A DNA stretch of 64,000 nt from Clostridium_AQ sp900552125 (GTDB lineage Bacteria; Bacillota_I; Bacilli_A; Erysipelotrichales; Erysipelotrichaceae). Shown here piece by piece: positions 16,868-25,832 of this stretch; position 1 is the first letter of the stretch; each line of letters begins with the position of its first letter. The stretch lies in the NCBI GenBank assembly GCA_037892765.1, contig JBBKBW010000001.1; one strand, written 5' to 3'. Position numbers and translations under genes: made by a program. Under the pieces are notes generated by a model that saw only the letters and a program-made list of their open reading frames with translations, was not told the DNA's origin and made no database searches.

Positions 16868-17753
16868 ATTTACCAAATGCCTGGCTCATTACTTCTTCAG
16901 CAAAGTTATCTTCACGTTTTTCGATACCTTCACCTACACCGTAACGAATAAAGCTTTCAACAGATGCACTGTGTTCTTTCAGGTACTGTCCTACTTTCTG
17001 ATCAGGATTCAAGAAGAATTCCTGTTCAACTAAACAAGCATCTTTAAGATTTTTAGATACTTTACCTTCGATGATACCAGCTAATACTTTTTCAGGTTTA
17101 TTCGCAAGTTTTTCATCGTTTTTAACGATTTCAGTCTGTACTTTACGTTCGTGTTCAACCACTTCAGTAGGCATATCATCACGAGATACGTACTGTGGGT
17201 TCATACTAGCAATCTGCATCGCGATATCTTTTGCAACTTTTTCATCTGCACCTTTACATACAGCTAAAGCAGAGATTTTTCCACCCATGTGCATATAAGA
17301 AGCAAATACTTCATCATCAGCTTTTTCTACAACAGCGATACGACGAAGAGAAATTTTTTCTCCGATTGTAGCTGTAGCATTTGTAACTAAATCAGCGATT
17401 GTCTGACCATTTACTTCACAAGCTAATGCAGCATCTAAATCAGCTGGTTTATTTGCTAATAAAGCAGTTTTGATAGTTTCTAATAATTCTAAGAACTGTT
17501 CGTTTTTAGCAACGAAGTCAGTTTCAGAGTTAACTTCGAAGATAACTCCAGTGTTTCCTTCAACACCAACACGAGTTAAACCTTCAGCAGCAATACGGTC
17601 GTTTTTCTTAGCGGCCTTTGCAATTCCTTTTTCACGAAGCCAATCGATAGACTTTGCAATGTCTCCATCACATTCTGTTAAAGCTTTTTTGCAGTCCATC
17701 ATTCCTGCTCCGGTTTTTTCACGTAATTCTTTTACTAATGCAGCAGTAATCAT
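16866..17753 (-). CDS. tsf: Elongation factor Ts
   Basis: EF-Ts regenerates EF-Tu-GTP. The 295-residue protein starts MITAALVKELREKTGAGMMD with the family motif KKALTECDGDIAKSIDWLR, and later HMGGKISAL and the C-terminal RYGVGEGIEKRE segment. GGAGGAAAG lies upstream of the ATG. It follows rpsB by 23 nt, the universal rpsB-tsf pair. Confidence 0.98.
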   Translation of the reverse strand: MITAALVKELREKTGAGMMDCKKALTECDGDIAKSIDWLREKGIAKAAKKNDRIAAEGLTRVGVEGNTGVIFEVNSETDFVAKNEQFLELLETIKTALLANKPADLDAALACEVNGQTIADLVTNATATIGEKISLRRIAVVEKADDEVFASYMHMGGKISALAVCKGADEKVAKDIAMQIASMNPQYVSRDDMPTEVVEHERKVQTEIVKNDEKLANKPEKVLAGIIEGKVSKNLKDACLVEQEFFLNPDQKVGQYLKEHSASVESFIRYGVGEGIEKREDNFAEEVMSQAFGK

Positions 17754-17776
17754 GATCTTTCCTCCATTTACTAAGC

Positions 17777-18712
17777 TTATTCAGCAGCTTTTTCTTCTTT
17801 TGGTGCTTCTGCTTTTGCAGCTTCAGCTGGTTTTGTATTTTCACGTTTCTGGTAAGGTGCTTTCGCATTACGTCCACGGTTACGATCATAAGGACGACGG
17901 TTACGACGTTCTTCATTTCTCTGACGACGACGTCTTTCATTTTCAGCGATCTGTTCTTCAACGTTGATGATAACATCTTTCATTGTTACATCTTCTTCGT
18001 TTTCATCAATGTTGTGAGCAACACTTAATAATCCGCCTTTAGCTTCTACGATAGCATCAGCCATTAATGTTGTGATTAATTTTACAGAACGAACTGCATC
18101 ATCATTAGAAGCGATTGGGTAGTCTACCATTTCTGGATCACAGTTAGTATCTACCATTGCAAATACTGGGATTCCCAATTTTTTAGCTTCTGCTACAGCA
18201 TTGTGTTCTTCTTTTGGATCAATAACAAAGATTGCGTTTGGCAATTTTTTCATTTCTTTAATTCCGCCCAAGAAGTTTTCAAGACGAGCTTTCTGTTTCT
18301 TAACCTGAGCAATTTCTTTCTTAGGGTAAAGATCTAATGTACCGTTAGCTTCCATTTCTTCAATTTCAACTAAGCGTTTAACACGTTTCTGAATAGTACG
18401 ATAGTTCGTTAGAAGACCACCTAACCATCTCTGGTTTACATAGAAGCTTCCAGAGCGAAGTGCTTCTTCAACAACAACAGCCTGAGCCTGTTTTTTTGTA
18501 CCAACAAATAGAACTTTACCACCTTTTTCAGCGATATCTTTCATTGCAGCATAAGCAGTATCTAACTGTTCTAATGTTTTTTCAAGGTTAATGATATAAA
18601 CACTGTTTCTGCTTGCATAAATGTTTGGTTTCATTTTAGGGTTCCATCTGCGAGTCTGATGACCAAAGTGAACACCAGATTCCAATAATTTTCTCATTGT
18701 AACTACTGACAT
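17777..18712 (-). CDS. rpsB: 30S ribosomal protein S2 with Arg-rich C-terminal tail
   Basis: S2 binds late to the small subunit near the S1/Shine-Dalgarno region. Residues 1-230 are a normal S2 (SVVTMRKLLESGVHFGHQTR; FVGTKKQAQAVV; IFVIDPKEEHNAV). Residues about 255-311 form an extension, first Arg/Asn/Glu-rich (RRRRQRNEERRNRRPYDRNR) and then Ala/Lys/Glu-rich, making 311 residues against a usual 230-260. GTGAGGA precedes the ATG. Transcription starts about 130 nt upstream through an unusual leader. Confidence 0.97.
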   Translation of the reverse strand: MSVVTMRKLLESGVHFGHQTRRWNPKMKPNIYASRNSVYIINLEKTLEQLDTAYAAMKDIAEKGGKVLFVGTKKQAQAVVVEEALRSGSFYVNQRWLGGLLTNYRTIQKRVKRLVEIEEMEANGTLDLYPKKEIAQVKKQKARLENFLGGIKEMKKLPNAIFVIDPKEEHNAVAEAKKLGIPVFAMVDTNCDPEMVDYPIASNDDAVRSVKLITTLMADAIVEAKGGLLSVAHNIDENEEDVTMKDVIINVEEQIAENERRRRQRNEERRNRRPYDRNRGRNAKAPYQKRENTKPAEAAKAEAPKEEKAAE

Positions 18713-18731
18713 GATATATCCTCACTTTCCG

Positions 18732-18830
18732 TTATTCCTCCATCACTTCTACGCAACAGCAACTTATCATCGACGCATTCATCGCATCTAAAGCACGGGC
18801 TGCTGAATCCATGATGTGTGTATTGTGCAT
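18732..18830 (-). CDS. Possible 32-codon leader ORF upstream of rpsB
   Basis: Within the rpsB leader an ATG at 18830 opens a 32-codon frame closing with TAA 19 nt before the rpsB start. It begins MHNTHIMDSAARALDAMN and ends ISCCCVEVMEE with three consecutive Cys codons. The ATG lies only about 10-12 nt past the expected transcription start, and the ribosome binding site is poor. It could be a leader peptide, or an accidental frame in a structured S2-responsive RNA. I see no homology. Confidence 0.3.
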   Translation of the reverse strand: MHNTHIMDSAARALDAMNASMISCCCVEVMEE

Positions 18831-18846
18831 TTTCGCACCGCTTTAT

Positions 18847-18874
18847 ATTATAGCACAATCCAAGGCTTTTTCAA
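18847..18874 (-). promoter_or_regulatory. rpsB promoter
   Basis: TTGAAA (18874-18869) and TATAAT (18852-18847) with a 16-nt spacer; the -35 overlaps the 3' end of xerC. The leader to rpsB is about 130 nt long. Confidence 0.8.
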
Positions 18875-19791
18875 CTATTTTTTTCTTTTTCGTGTGCTCT
18901 TGGGTGTGCATGGACATATGCGCTTTTCAATCGTTCTTGACTGACATGCACATATACCTGTGTTGTTGATAACGAAGCATGACCTAATAATTCCTGTACC
19001 ACACGCAAATCAGCACCATTATCTAATAAATGAGTCGCAAAACTATGGCGAAACATGTGCGGATGAATATGAATATGTAGATTACAATTTTTAGCCGCCT
19101 GTTCCATTCGATACTGAATTCCCCTGGTTGTCATTCCTTTGCCACGCTGATTCACAAATACAATGTCATGTTCTTCCTTTATCCATAGACTACGAACTTC
19201 ATGAATATATCGTTCTACCAAAGCTCCTGCTAACTCATAAAACGGAACAATTCGCTGCTTGTCTCCTTTACCTCTTATATTCAAAATACGATCATGAAAA
19301 TCAATGTCATGCAATGTCAGATTAGCCACCTCACTGACACGTAAACCACACGCATACATCAATTCAAACATCGCACGATCTCGAAGTCCATCGGCAGTAT
19401 CTAAATCAAAACTAGATAAAAAGGTATCCATTTCATCATAGAATAGAAATTCCGGTATTCTTCTGCCCTGTTTTGGAGACTTAAAATATAAGAAAGGATT
19501 TTGTTTCAATCCGACATATTCATTTAAATAACGATAAAAAGAGCGTAATGAAGATAGCTTACGTGCTATTGTTGAATTCTTCATTTCTTTTTCTATTCCA
19601 GCTTTTGAACGCAATGCGGCAATATAATTCATCACAACAATACGATCAACATCCTGCAGATCTTCAATTCCTTCTGCTTCTAAAAAAGAGATAAACTCTC
19701 GAATATCTCTTTGATAAGCTTTTTTTGTATGCTCGCTTCCGCTATTAAAGGCATCAATATATTGCAGGAAACGATCCAGTAATTCTTCCAT
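18871..19791 (-). CDS. xerC: Tyrosine recombinase XerC
   Basis: A chromosome-dimer-resolution type tyrosine recombinase of 306 residues. The N-terminal SAM-like domain spans about 1-90. The catalytic domain has Arg in YACGLRVSEV, Lys in RGKGDKQR, HMFRHSFATHLLDNGADL and GHASLSTTQVYVHV (catalytic Tyr). The order topA-trmFO-xerC is conserved in Firmicutes and supports XerC rather than XerD or an integrase. The ATG at 19791 overlaps the trmFO stop (TGATG); no clear ribosome binding site, so probably coupled. Confidence 0.92.
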   Translation of the reverse strand: MEELLDRFLQYIDAFNSGSEHTKKAYQRDIREFISFLEAEGIEDLQDVDRIVVMNYIAALRSKAGIEKEMKNSTIARKLSSLRSFYRYLNEYVGLKQNPFLYFKSPKQGRRIPEFLFYDEMDTFLSSFDLDTADGLRDRAMFELMYACGLRVSEVANLTLHDIDFHDRILNIRGKGDKQRIVPFYELAGALVERYIHEVRSLWIKEEHDIVFVNQRGKGMTTRGIQYRMEQAAKNCNLHIHIHPHMFRHSFATHLLDNGADLRVVQELLGHASLSTTQVYVHVSQERLKSAYVHAHPRAHEKEKNS

Positions 19792-21086
19792 CAATCAAAT
19801 TCTTTCTTATAAGTTTCAATAACAGAAAGAGCCTGTCTGCAAAATGCTTCTTTACGATCTTTTTTCTTAACCTTTTCCAATAAACGCATAATTCCAAAGT
19901 TTGCATTCATGGGCTGAAAATACTGTTCACTGGCATGTGTAATATAGTGTGCCATAGAACCGATTACGCAGGTATCAGGAAGTGTGGCACAATCCTTGCC
20001 GCGGATTAAATTAGCCATATTTAAACCTGCCAACAATCCGCTTGCGGCACTTTCTACATAGCCCTCTACACCACAAAGCTGCCCAGCAAAGAATAAATCA
20101 TCACGCGTACTATGCTGATACGTTGGACGTAATACTTTTGGAGCACATAGATAAGAATTACGATGCATTACTCCATATCGAACGATGGACACATTTTCTA
20201 ATCCCGGAATCATCGACAACAAACGCTTTTGTTCTCCCCATTTTAGATGTGTCTGAAATCCAACAATATTATACAGCGATGCGACCGCATTATCCTGTCT
20301 TAGCTGTACAACCGCAAAAGGAAGTGTTCCATCAGGACGTTCTAACCCCACAGGTTTCATCGGCCCAAATAAAAGTGTCTGTTTACCTCTTCTAGCCATT
20401 TCTTCAAAAGGCATACACCCTTCAAAATATGTTTCGTCTTCAAAATCATGAAGCGGAGCACATTCTGCATGAATCAGCTCTTCATAGAAATAATCAAACT
20501 CTTCTTTTGACATCGGGCAATTGATATAAGCCGCTTCTCCTTTATCGTATCTAGACTTTATATATGCTTTTGAAAAATCAATGCTATCTTTTTCAATGAT
20601 CGGTGCAGCTGCATCATAAAAATGGAAATAATCTGCATGCGTATATTCCTGAATAGCTTTACTTAATGCATCACTTGTAAGTGGTCCGCTCGCAATAATG
20701 CAAGGTCCTTCAGGAATCTGAGTTACTTCTTCATTCACAAACTCCACTAATGGATGTTCTTTCAATGTCTGCGTTACCAATTTAGAAAACGATTGACGAT
20801 CCACTGCTAAAGCACTTCCTGCTGGAACGCGTGTAGCATCTGCACACTTCATGATCAATGAATCTAAAGTGCGCATTTCTTCTTTCAAAATACCAACTGC
20901 ATTCTGCAGCGAATCAGAGCGGAAAGAGTTTGAACACACTAATTCCGCAAACCCTTCACTATGATGAGCAGGAGATGATTTTGTTGGACGCATTTCTATC
21001 AGACGCACAGGAATGTCACGTTTTACAAGCTGCCAGGCAGCCTCACAGCCAGCTAAGCCAGCTCCGACTACATTTACCTTTTCCAT
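19791..21086 (-). CDS. trmFO: Methylenetetrahydrofolate-tRNA-(uracil-5-)-methyltransferase TrmFO
   Basis: TrmFO forms 5-methyluridine at tRNA position 54 using methylene-THF and FAD. The 431-residue protein has the FAD-binding start VNVVGAGLAGCEAAWQL, the family segment SPAHHSEGFAELVCSNSF, and YVESAASGLLAGLNMA near the C terminus. Its start overlaps the topA stop (TAATG), consistent with a topA-trmFO-xerC operon. Confidence 0.96.
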   Translation of the reverse strand: MEKVNVVGAGLAGCEAAWQLVKRDIPVRLIEMRPTKSSPAHHSEGFAELVCSNSFRSDSLQNAVGILKEEMRTLDSLIMKCADATRVPAGSALAVDRQSFSKLVTQTLKEHPLVEFVNEEVTQIPEGPCIIASGPLTSDALSKAIQEYTHADYFHFYDAAAPIIEKDSIDFSKAYIKSRYDKGEAAYINCPMSKEEFDYFYEELIHAECAPLHDFEDETYFEGCMPFEEMARRGKQTLLFGPMKPVGLERPDGTLPFAVVQLRQDNAVASLYNIVGFQTHLKWGEQKRLLSMIPGLENVSIVRYGVMHRNSYLCAPKVLRPTYQHSTRDDLFFAGQLCGVEGYVESAASGLLAGLNMANLIRGKDCATLPDTCVIGSMAHYITHASEQYFQPMNANFGIMRLLEKVKKKDRKEAFCRQALSVIETYKKEFD

Positions 21087-23302
21087 TAATCTTCACTGCC
21101 TTTCTCATCTGTTTTTTTCTTTACTGCTTTTTTCACAACTTTCTTCGCGGTTTTCTTCGTAGTTTTTTTTGTTTCTTCTTCTCCTTCTGCTTTTGTCTTT
21201 TTAGGTTCTTTTTTAATATATCGACATTTTGGATAGTTACTACAGCCTACAAAAGTAGTGCCAAAACGTGATTTTCTTCTAACCAGTTCATGACCGCATT
21301 CCGGACACATTTCACCTGTTGGTTCCGGCTCTTCTTTTGTTTTATTACTTTTGATATATTTACATTCCGGATAATTGCTGCAAGCTAAGAAAGAACCATA
21401 ACGTCCTTTCTTTGTAACCATCTTGCCGCCACATTTTGGACAGACTTCATCTACTGCATTTTCATCATCATCTTCCCCTTTTGTATAGCGACATTCAGGG
21501 AAGTTAATACAAGAAATAAATTTACCAAAACGTCCTACACGATACACTAAATCATTTCCACATTCTGGACATTTTTCTCCTGTACGCTCCAATTCTTTTT
21601 TTTCCATATGCTCATAAGCATTTTCCAGCATCGGTTCAAATTCATTATAGAAGCTGCGAACTTCTTCAATATTATTTCTTTGACCAGATGCAATCTCATC
21701 TAGATGCTGTTCCATCTCTGCTGTATAAGTAACATTGATGATGCCACTAAAAAATTCCTGTAGCTTTGTATCTGTCAATTCGCCTTGTTCCGTAGGGATG
21801 AAAACCTTAGTCTTGCTGCCTTCACTAGGACGCTCTAAAGAAACATAGCCTCTTGCCTGCAAAGTATCGATAATAATCGCATACGTAGAAGGTCTTCCGA
21901 TTCCCTTTTCTTCAAGATCCTTGATTAGTCGAGCTTCACTATAGCGTAGAGGAGGTTCTGTAAAGTGCTGTTTGCCTTCTAATTCGACATCTTTTAAAAC
22001 TTCCTGTTCTGTCATTTCTGGAAGCATTTCATCTTTCACTGTCTCATAATCACTATAAACTTTCAAATAACCATCAAATGTCAGAATAGAACCATTTGCG
22101 CTGAATTCACAGCCATCAGATTGAATCTGTACATTCACAACATTGCTTTTACTTGGAGCCATCAAAGAAGCTAAAGTTCTCGCATAAATCAGCTTGTATA
22201 GTTTATATTGATCATTTGTCAGATATTGTTTTACTGTTTCTGGCGTATTCAAAATATTTGTAGGACGAATCGCTTCATGCGCATCTTGTGCATTCTCACT
22301 ATTCTTCTGACGAGCTTTTCCTTTATATTCCTTACCATAAGTTTCTTCAATATAGTTTTCCGCATCATTCACAAACATCTCACTTAGACGTGTAGAATCT
22401 GTACGCATATAGGAAATAAGACCTTCGCTCACTCCACCTGCCAAAGGCAATCCTTCGTACAGTTTCTGCGCAATCTGCATTGTTTTCTTAGCACCAAAAC
22501 CTAATTTTGTACTTGCCTCCTGCTGTAAAGTAGAAGTTATAAAAGGCATACGTGCTTCTTTTTTACGTACTTTCTTCTCAATGCCTGTAATCACAAAATC
22601 ATGGCAGCAGCGTTCAATTACCGCATTCACTTCTTCCTGCGTTTTTAAATCAGCTTTTTTGCCATCAATTTTATTTAAAGATGCACGGAATAATTTTCCA
22701 TCTTTTTCAATATTAGCAGTAACAGTCCAATATTCTTCGCTCTTAAATGCACGAATTTCATTCTCTCGTTCCACGATCAGACGTAACGCAACAGATTGCA
22801 CACGTCCTGCAGACTTACTTTTAATCTTGCTCTGTAAAAGTTTCGATAATTTAAAACCAATAATGCGATCTAGCATTCGTCTAGCTTCCTGTGATTTTAC
22901 TAGATCCTGATCAATTGTACGAGGATGTTCAAATGCATCAATCACCGCATGTTTCGTAATTTCGTTAAAGATGATTCGATTCTTACTATCCATATCAAGA
23001 TCTAATACTGTCGCCAAATGCCATGCGATTGCCTCTCCTTCACGGTCAGGGTCGCTTGCCAAGTATACCTGATCACTTTTTTTGGCCAAATCTTTCAACT
23101 CTTTCACAACAGCACGTTTATCTGAACTTATTTTATATGTCGGTTCAAAATCATGATCAACATCTATTCCTAGTCCACCTTTTCCGCTTGTTGCCAAATC
23201 TCTTATATGTCCCTTAGATGATACAACATGATAGTCCTCACCTAGATATTTTTCAATGGTTTTCGATTTGGAAGGGGATTCCACAATAACCAAATTTTTC
23301 AT
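21086..23302 (-). CDS. topA: DNA topoisomerase I
   Basis: Type IA topoisomerase relaxing negative supercoils. The 738-residue protein has a Toprim domain (VESPSKSKTIEKYLG; SDPDREGEAIAWH), the active-site Tyr in LISYMRTDSTRLS, and three C-terminal four-Cys zinc ribbons (about 575-600, 620-645 and 665-690). It ends in a Lys-rich tail. AGGAGG precedes the ATG at 23302; a longer in-frame start overlaps that site. Downstream trmFO and xerC are coupled to it. Confidence 0.97.
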   Translation of the reverse strand: MKNLVIVESPSKSKTIEKYLGEDYHVVSSKGHIRDLATSGKGGLGIDVDHDFEPTYKISSDKRAVVKELKDLAKKSDQVYLASDPDREGEAIAWHLATVLDLDMDSKNRIIFNEITKHAVIDAFEHPRTIDQDLVKSQEARRMLDRIIGFKLSKLLQSKIKSKSAGRVQSVALRLIVERENEIRAFKSEEYWTVTANIEKDGKLFRASLNKIDGKKADLKTQEEVNAVIERCCHDFVITGIEKKVRKKEARMPFITSTLQQEASTKLGFGAKKTMQIAQKLYEGLPLAGGVSEGLISYMRTDSTRLSEMFVNDAENYIEETYGKEYKGKARQKNSENAQDAHEAIRPTNILNTPETVKQYLTNDQYKLYKLIYARTLASLMAPSKSNVVNVQIQSDGCEFSANGSILTFDGYLKVYSDYETVKDEMLPEMTEQEVLKDVELEGKQHFTEPPLRYSEARLIKDLEEKGIGRPSTYAIIIDTLQARGYVSLERPSEGSKTKVFIPTEQGELTDTKLQEFFSGIINVTYTAEMEQHLDEIASGQRNNIEEVRSFYNEFEPMLENAYEHMEKKELERTGEKCPECGNDLVYRVGRFGKFISCINFPECRYTKGEDDDENAVDEVCPKCGGKMVTKKGRYGSFLACSNYPECKYIKSNKTKEEPEPTGEMCPECGHELVRRKSRFGTTFVGCSNYPKCRYIKKEPKKTKAEGEEETKKTTKKTAKKVVKKAVKKKTDEKGSED

Positions 23303-23374
23303 ATTATGCCTCCTAGCCATAAATATACGTATCCTATTATTTGCATAAAATCCGATTTTGTCAAATATTTTTTA

Positions 23375-24103
23375 TTAAATATACATAAGATCTTCCTTAT
23401 CACACAAAATATTCGCTCCTTGTGAGATCAATAGATTACACCCTGCTCCTGCCTCATCCTGATATGCATAAGGAACACAATATACCGGAATATCTAACTC
23501 TAAGGCCTCATTTACCGTCAACAAAGAACCGCTGCGTTTTCTAGCCTCTACAACTATGATAGCTTCACTTAATGCCGCAATGATACGATTCCTCCATGGA
23601 AAATGATATGCCAATGGTTTAGAACCAAAAGGGTATTCACTTATCAGTAATTGATTTTTTCGCATCTGTTGATACAATACCACATTTTCTTTAGGATATA
23701 CAACATCTAGCCCACATCCGATAACTCCAATGGTTTTATTTTGTAAAGCATAATAGTGAGCCTGAGCATCGATTCCTTTCGCCATGCCTGATATTATCAC
23801 ATATTTTTCTTTCAGTATTTTTGTAATCTCACTACAGTTTCGAATACCATCTTCACTCGCATCACGGCTTCCTACAATACCACACCCTGCTTCCTTCAAC
23901 AACGATATATTTCCTTCATAAAACAAGATCCATGGAGGACAAGCTAGACGTTTTAGTTTATCCGGATATTCTTCATCATCAATTGTGATATAACTCCCCT
24001 GATATGCTATTGGTCTCCATTCTTCATTAACTTTCATTGCGTTTGTTATTTTATGCCATTCTCCCTGATAGGTTATCGCATAATACAAAATCTGTTCTCT
24101 CAT
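23375..24103 (-). CDS. dprA: DNA-processing protein DprA (Smf), short form
   Basis: DprA loads RecA on incoming single-stranded DNA during transformation. This 242-residue protein is close to the bare Rossmann core: PPWILFYEGNI, AGCGIVGSRDASEDG (the GSR motif), MAKGIDAQAHYYAL, VIGCGLDVVYPKEN and PWRNRIIAALSEAIIVVEA. It lacks the C-terminal winged-helix domain of longer members. GAGGTGATAAA precedes the ATG. It lies directly upstream of topA, the normal context. Confidence 0.92.
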   Translation of the reverse strand: MREQILYYAITYQGEWHKITNAMKVNEEWRPIAYQGSYITIDDEEYPDKLKRLACPPWILFYEGNISLLKEAGCGIVGSRDASEDGIRNCSEITKILKEKYVIISGMAKGIDAQAHYYALQNKTIGVIGCGLDVVYPKENVVLYQQMRKNQLLISEYPFGSKPLAYHFPWRNRIIAALSEAIIVVEARKRSGSLLTVNEALELDIPVYCVPYAYQDEAGAGCNLLISQGANILCDKEDLMYI

Positions 24104-24156
24104 TTTATCACCTCACTATGCTATACGAAACAATTTACATAAACTCCTAAAAATCA

Positions 24157-24194
24157 ATAAAAAAACTAGTTATCTATTTATGATAAGCTAGTTT
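24157..24194 (-). terminator. Terminator of the 39-aa membrane peptide gene
   Basis: Minus-strand stem AAACTAGCTTATC with GATAACTAGTTT (12 bp, one bulge, 6-7 nt loop) followed by TTTTATT. It ends about 55 nt before dprA. Confidence 0.85.
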
Positions 24195-24206
24195 AGAATT
24201 TCTATC

Positions 24207-24326
24207 CTAAATCTTTTTATATATTTTATATAAAAAATATGTGATTAAAATCAGACAAATCGGTGTTATTAATGCAAATAGCCAGTTAACAACACTAGCT
24301 AGCATGAAAAATGAATGTGTAATCAT
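24207..24326 (-). CDS. 39-aa single-pass membrane peptide, unknown function
   Basis: A complete small gene: AGGAGGG, 4 nt, ATG at 24326, then 39 codons and TAG. The peptide begins MITHSFFMLASVVNWLF, has a continuous hydrophobic span (about 6-32, with Pro22 and Cys24) and a short basic tail (YKIYKKI). A TATAAT lies about 45 nt upstream on the minus strand and a strong terminator follows, so it looks monocistronic. The topology resembles type I toxins and other small membrane regulators, but I recognise no family and see no antisense RNA gene. Confidence 0.7.
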   Translation of the reverse strand: MITHSFFMLASVVNWLFALITPICLILITYFLYKIYKKI

Positions 24327-24370
24327 ATAGCCCTCCTATAAATCTATTTTCAATATCAATTATAACATGA

Positions 24371-24408
24371 AAGAAAGCAGCAATCTAAACATTAGGTTCT
24401 GCTTTCTT
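24371..24408 (-). terminator. Terminator-like hairpin after the SPFH gene
   Basis: Perfect 10-bp inverted repeat AAGAAAGCAG/CTGCTTTCTT with an 18-nt loop, following the SPFH gene stop. The T tract is weak. Confidence 0.6.
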
Positions 24409-24430
24409 ATTTAGATATATGGATATTATA

Positions 24431-25372
24431 TTATTTATTTGAAACCACATCATCAAATGCATCTTTTGCGGCATCATCTAATAGTATCTCTTTAGCACTT
24501 GTCAAGAAAGTTGCCATGTTTTGAAGCTCACTTGGAACCACAATCTTCGTAGCTTTACCATCCGCCATTTTTTCATATGTTTCCAATCCACGAAGGCTTA
24601 AGTATTCTTTCGTTGGATTTGCATTTTTAATCATTTCAATACCACGTGCCTGCGCTTCATAAATACGTTCCATGGCTCTTGCTTTACCTTCAGCTTCCGC
24701 AATGGTAGCTTCTTTCTTCGCATTTGCACGCAAAATCATAGCTTCTTTTTCACCTTCTGCAGTTAAAATAGCACTTTTCTTTTCACCTTCTGCCTGAAGA
24801 ATCTTTTCACGACGTTCACGTTCTGCACGCATCTGTTTTTCCATTGCTTCCTGAATATCACGAGGTGGAATAATATTTTTAACTTCTACACGATTCACTT
24901 TAATTCCCCAAGGGTCTGTTGCTTCATCTAAAATAGCACGCATTTTTGTATTAATGATATCACGAGATGTTAATGTTTCATCTAACTCTAATTCTCCAAT
25001 AATATTACGTAGAGTTGTTGCAGTCAAATTTTCTATAGCTGTGATAGGACCTACCACACCATATGTATACAGCTTTGGATCTGTAATCTGAAAATATACA
25101 ACAGTATCAATCTGCATAGTAACATTATCTTTTGTAATTACTGGCTGAGGCGCAAAATCTTTTACAATTTCTTTTAATGTTACCTTATTAGATACACGAT
25201 CAATAAAAGGAATCAGAATATGTATACCAGTATTCCAAGTAGAATGATATGCACCTAAACGTTCAATAACATAAGCCTTAGCTTGCGGAACGATACGAAT
25301 CAGATATGCTAAAATGCCCACAATAACCAATAAAATAACGACTAACAACAAAATTTGTAAAAAACTCAACAT
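24431..25372 (-). CDS. SPFH/stomatin-like membrane protein (QmcA/YbbK type)
   Basis: A 313-residue SPFH protein. One N-terminal membrane helix (about 3-25) is followed by the band-7 domain starting VPQAKAYVIERLGAYHSTW, with DNVTMQIDTVVYFQITDP and the long charged helix RAERERREKILQAEGEKKSA. Such proteins scaffold membrane microdomains and pair with NfeD proteins, encoded just upstream here. AAGAAGG at 8 nt supports the ATG at 25372 over one two codons earlier. The qmcA/ybbK-type subgroup is likely. Confidence 0.93.
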   Translation of the reverse strand: MLSFLQILLLVVILLVIVGILAYLIRIVPQAKAYVIERLGAYHSTWNTGIHILIPFIDRVSNKVTLKEIVKDFAPQPVITKDNVTMQIDTVVYFQITDPKLYTYGVVGPITAIENLTATTLRNIIGELELDETLTSRDIINTKMRAILDEATDPWGIKVNRVEVKNIIPPRDIQEAMEKQMRAERERREKILQAEGEKKSAILTAEGEKEAMILRANAKKEATIAEAEGKARAMERIYEAQARGIEMIKNANPTKEYLSLRGLETYEKMADGKATKIVVPSELQNMATFLTSAKEILLDDAAKDAFDDVVSNK

Positions 25373-25393
25373 TACCATTACCTTCTTTCTGAA

Positions 25394-25822
25394 TTATTTA
25401 TCTATTCTTCTGACTAATAGTTTAGCTCCTTCGATTGCTAAAACTTTAACCATAGCATGCTCCTCAATTTCTTCTCCATCAATGGAAACTGCATGCCAGA
25501 TCGTATTGTTTACTTTCACTTGCCCCCATTCATTTTTCTTAATCATTTGGATAACTTCTGCATTCTCTCCAAGGAAACGATCCGCATTTGTCGCAACTGT
25601 ATTTCCTCTTAGATAACGAGAAGCAATAGGGCGAACTATCAGCATACTTACAATAGAAACTATCGCAAAACAAGCTATTTGGACTTCTACCGGTAAATGA
25701 ACCAAAGAGGCTACAGCACCAATAACACCACCTACCGCAAACCATATAGAAATTAAAGCTGAAGGAGTAAGTAGTTCAATAAGTAAAGCCCCTATACTGA
25801 TGGCAATCCATACAAATACCAT
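25394..25822 (-). CDS. NfeD-like membrane protein (short form)
   Basis: A 142-residue NfeD-family protein lacking the ClpP-like protease domain of long members. Three to four hydrophobic segments occupy residues 1-70, followed by a soluble OB-fold-like C terminus (RFLGENAEVIQMIK; ISIDGEEIEEHAMVKVL-like region). AGAGGTGA precedes the ATG at 25822. Its stop is 21 nt before the SPFH gene, the conserved NfeD-SPFH pair. The partnership is known; its physiological role is not settled. Confidence 0.88.
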   Translation of the reverse strand: MVFVWIAISIGALLIELLTPSALISIWFAVGGVIGAVASLVHLPVEVQIACFAIVSIVSMLIVRPIASRYLRGNTVATNADRFLGENAEVIQMIKKNEWGQVKVNNTIWHAVSIDGEEIEEHAMVKVLAIEGAKLLVRRIDK

Positions 25823-25832
25823 AATATCACCT

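Noticed and set aside
17719..17976. Lys-rich 85-codon minus-strand frame over the rpsB/tsf junction
   Set aside because: It is an out-of-frame shadow of the Arg-rich rpsB tail and has no ribosome binding site.
18871..19791. XerC-like recombinase as a phage or integron integrase
   Set aside because: The topA-trmFO-xerC context and lack of att-like repeats or cargo indicate the chromosomal dimer-resolution enzyme.
20042..20395. 117-codon plus-strand frame opposite trmFO
   Set aside because: Antisense shadow of a conserved gene with no ribosome binding site.
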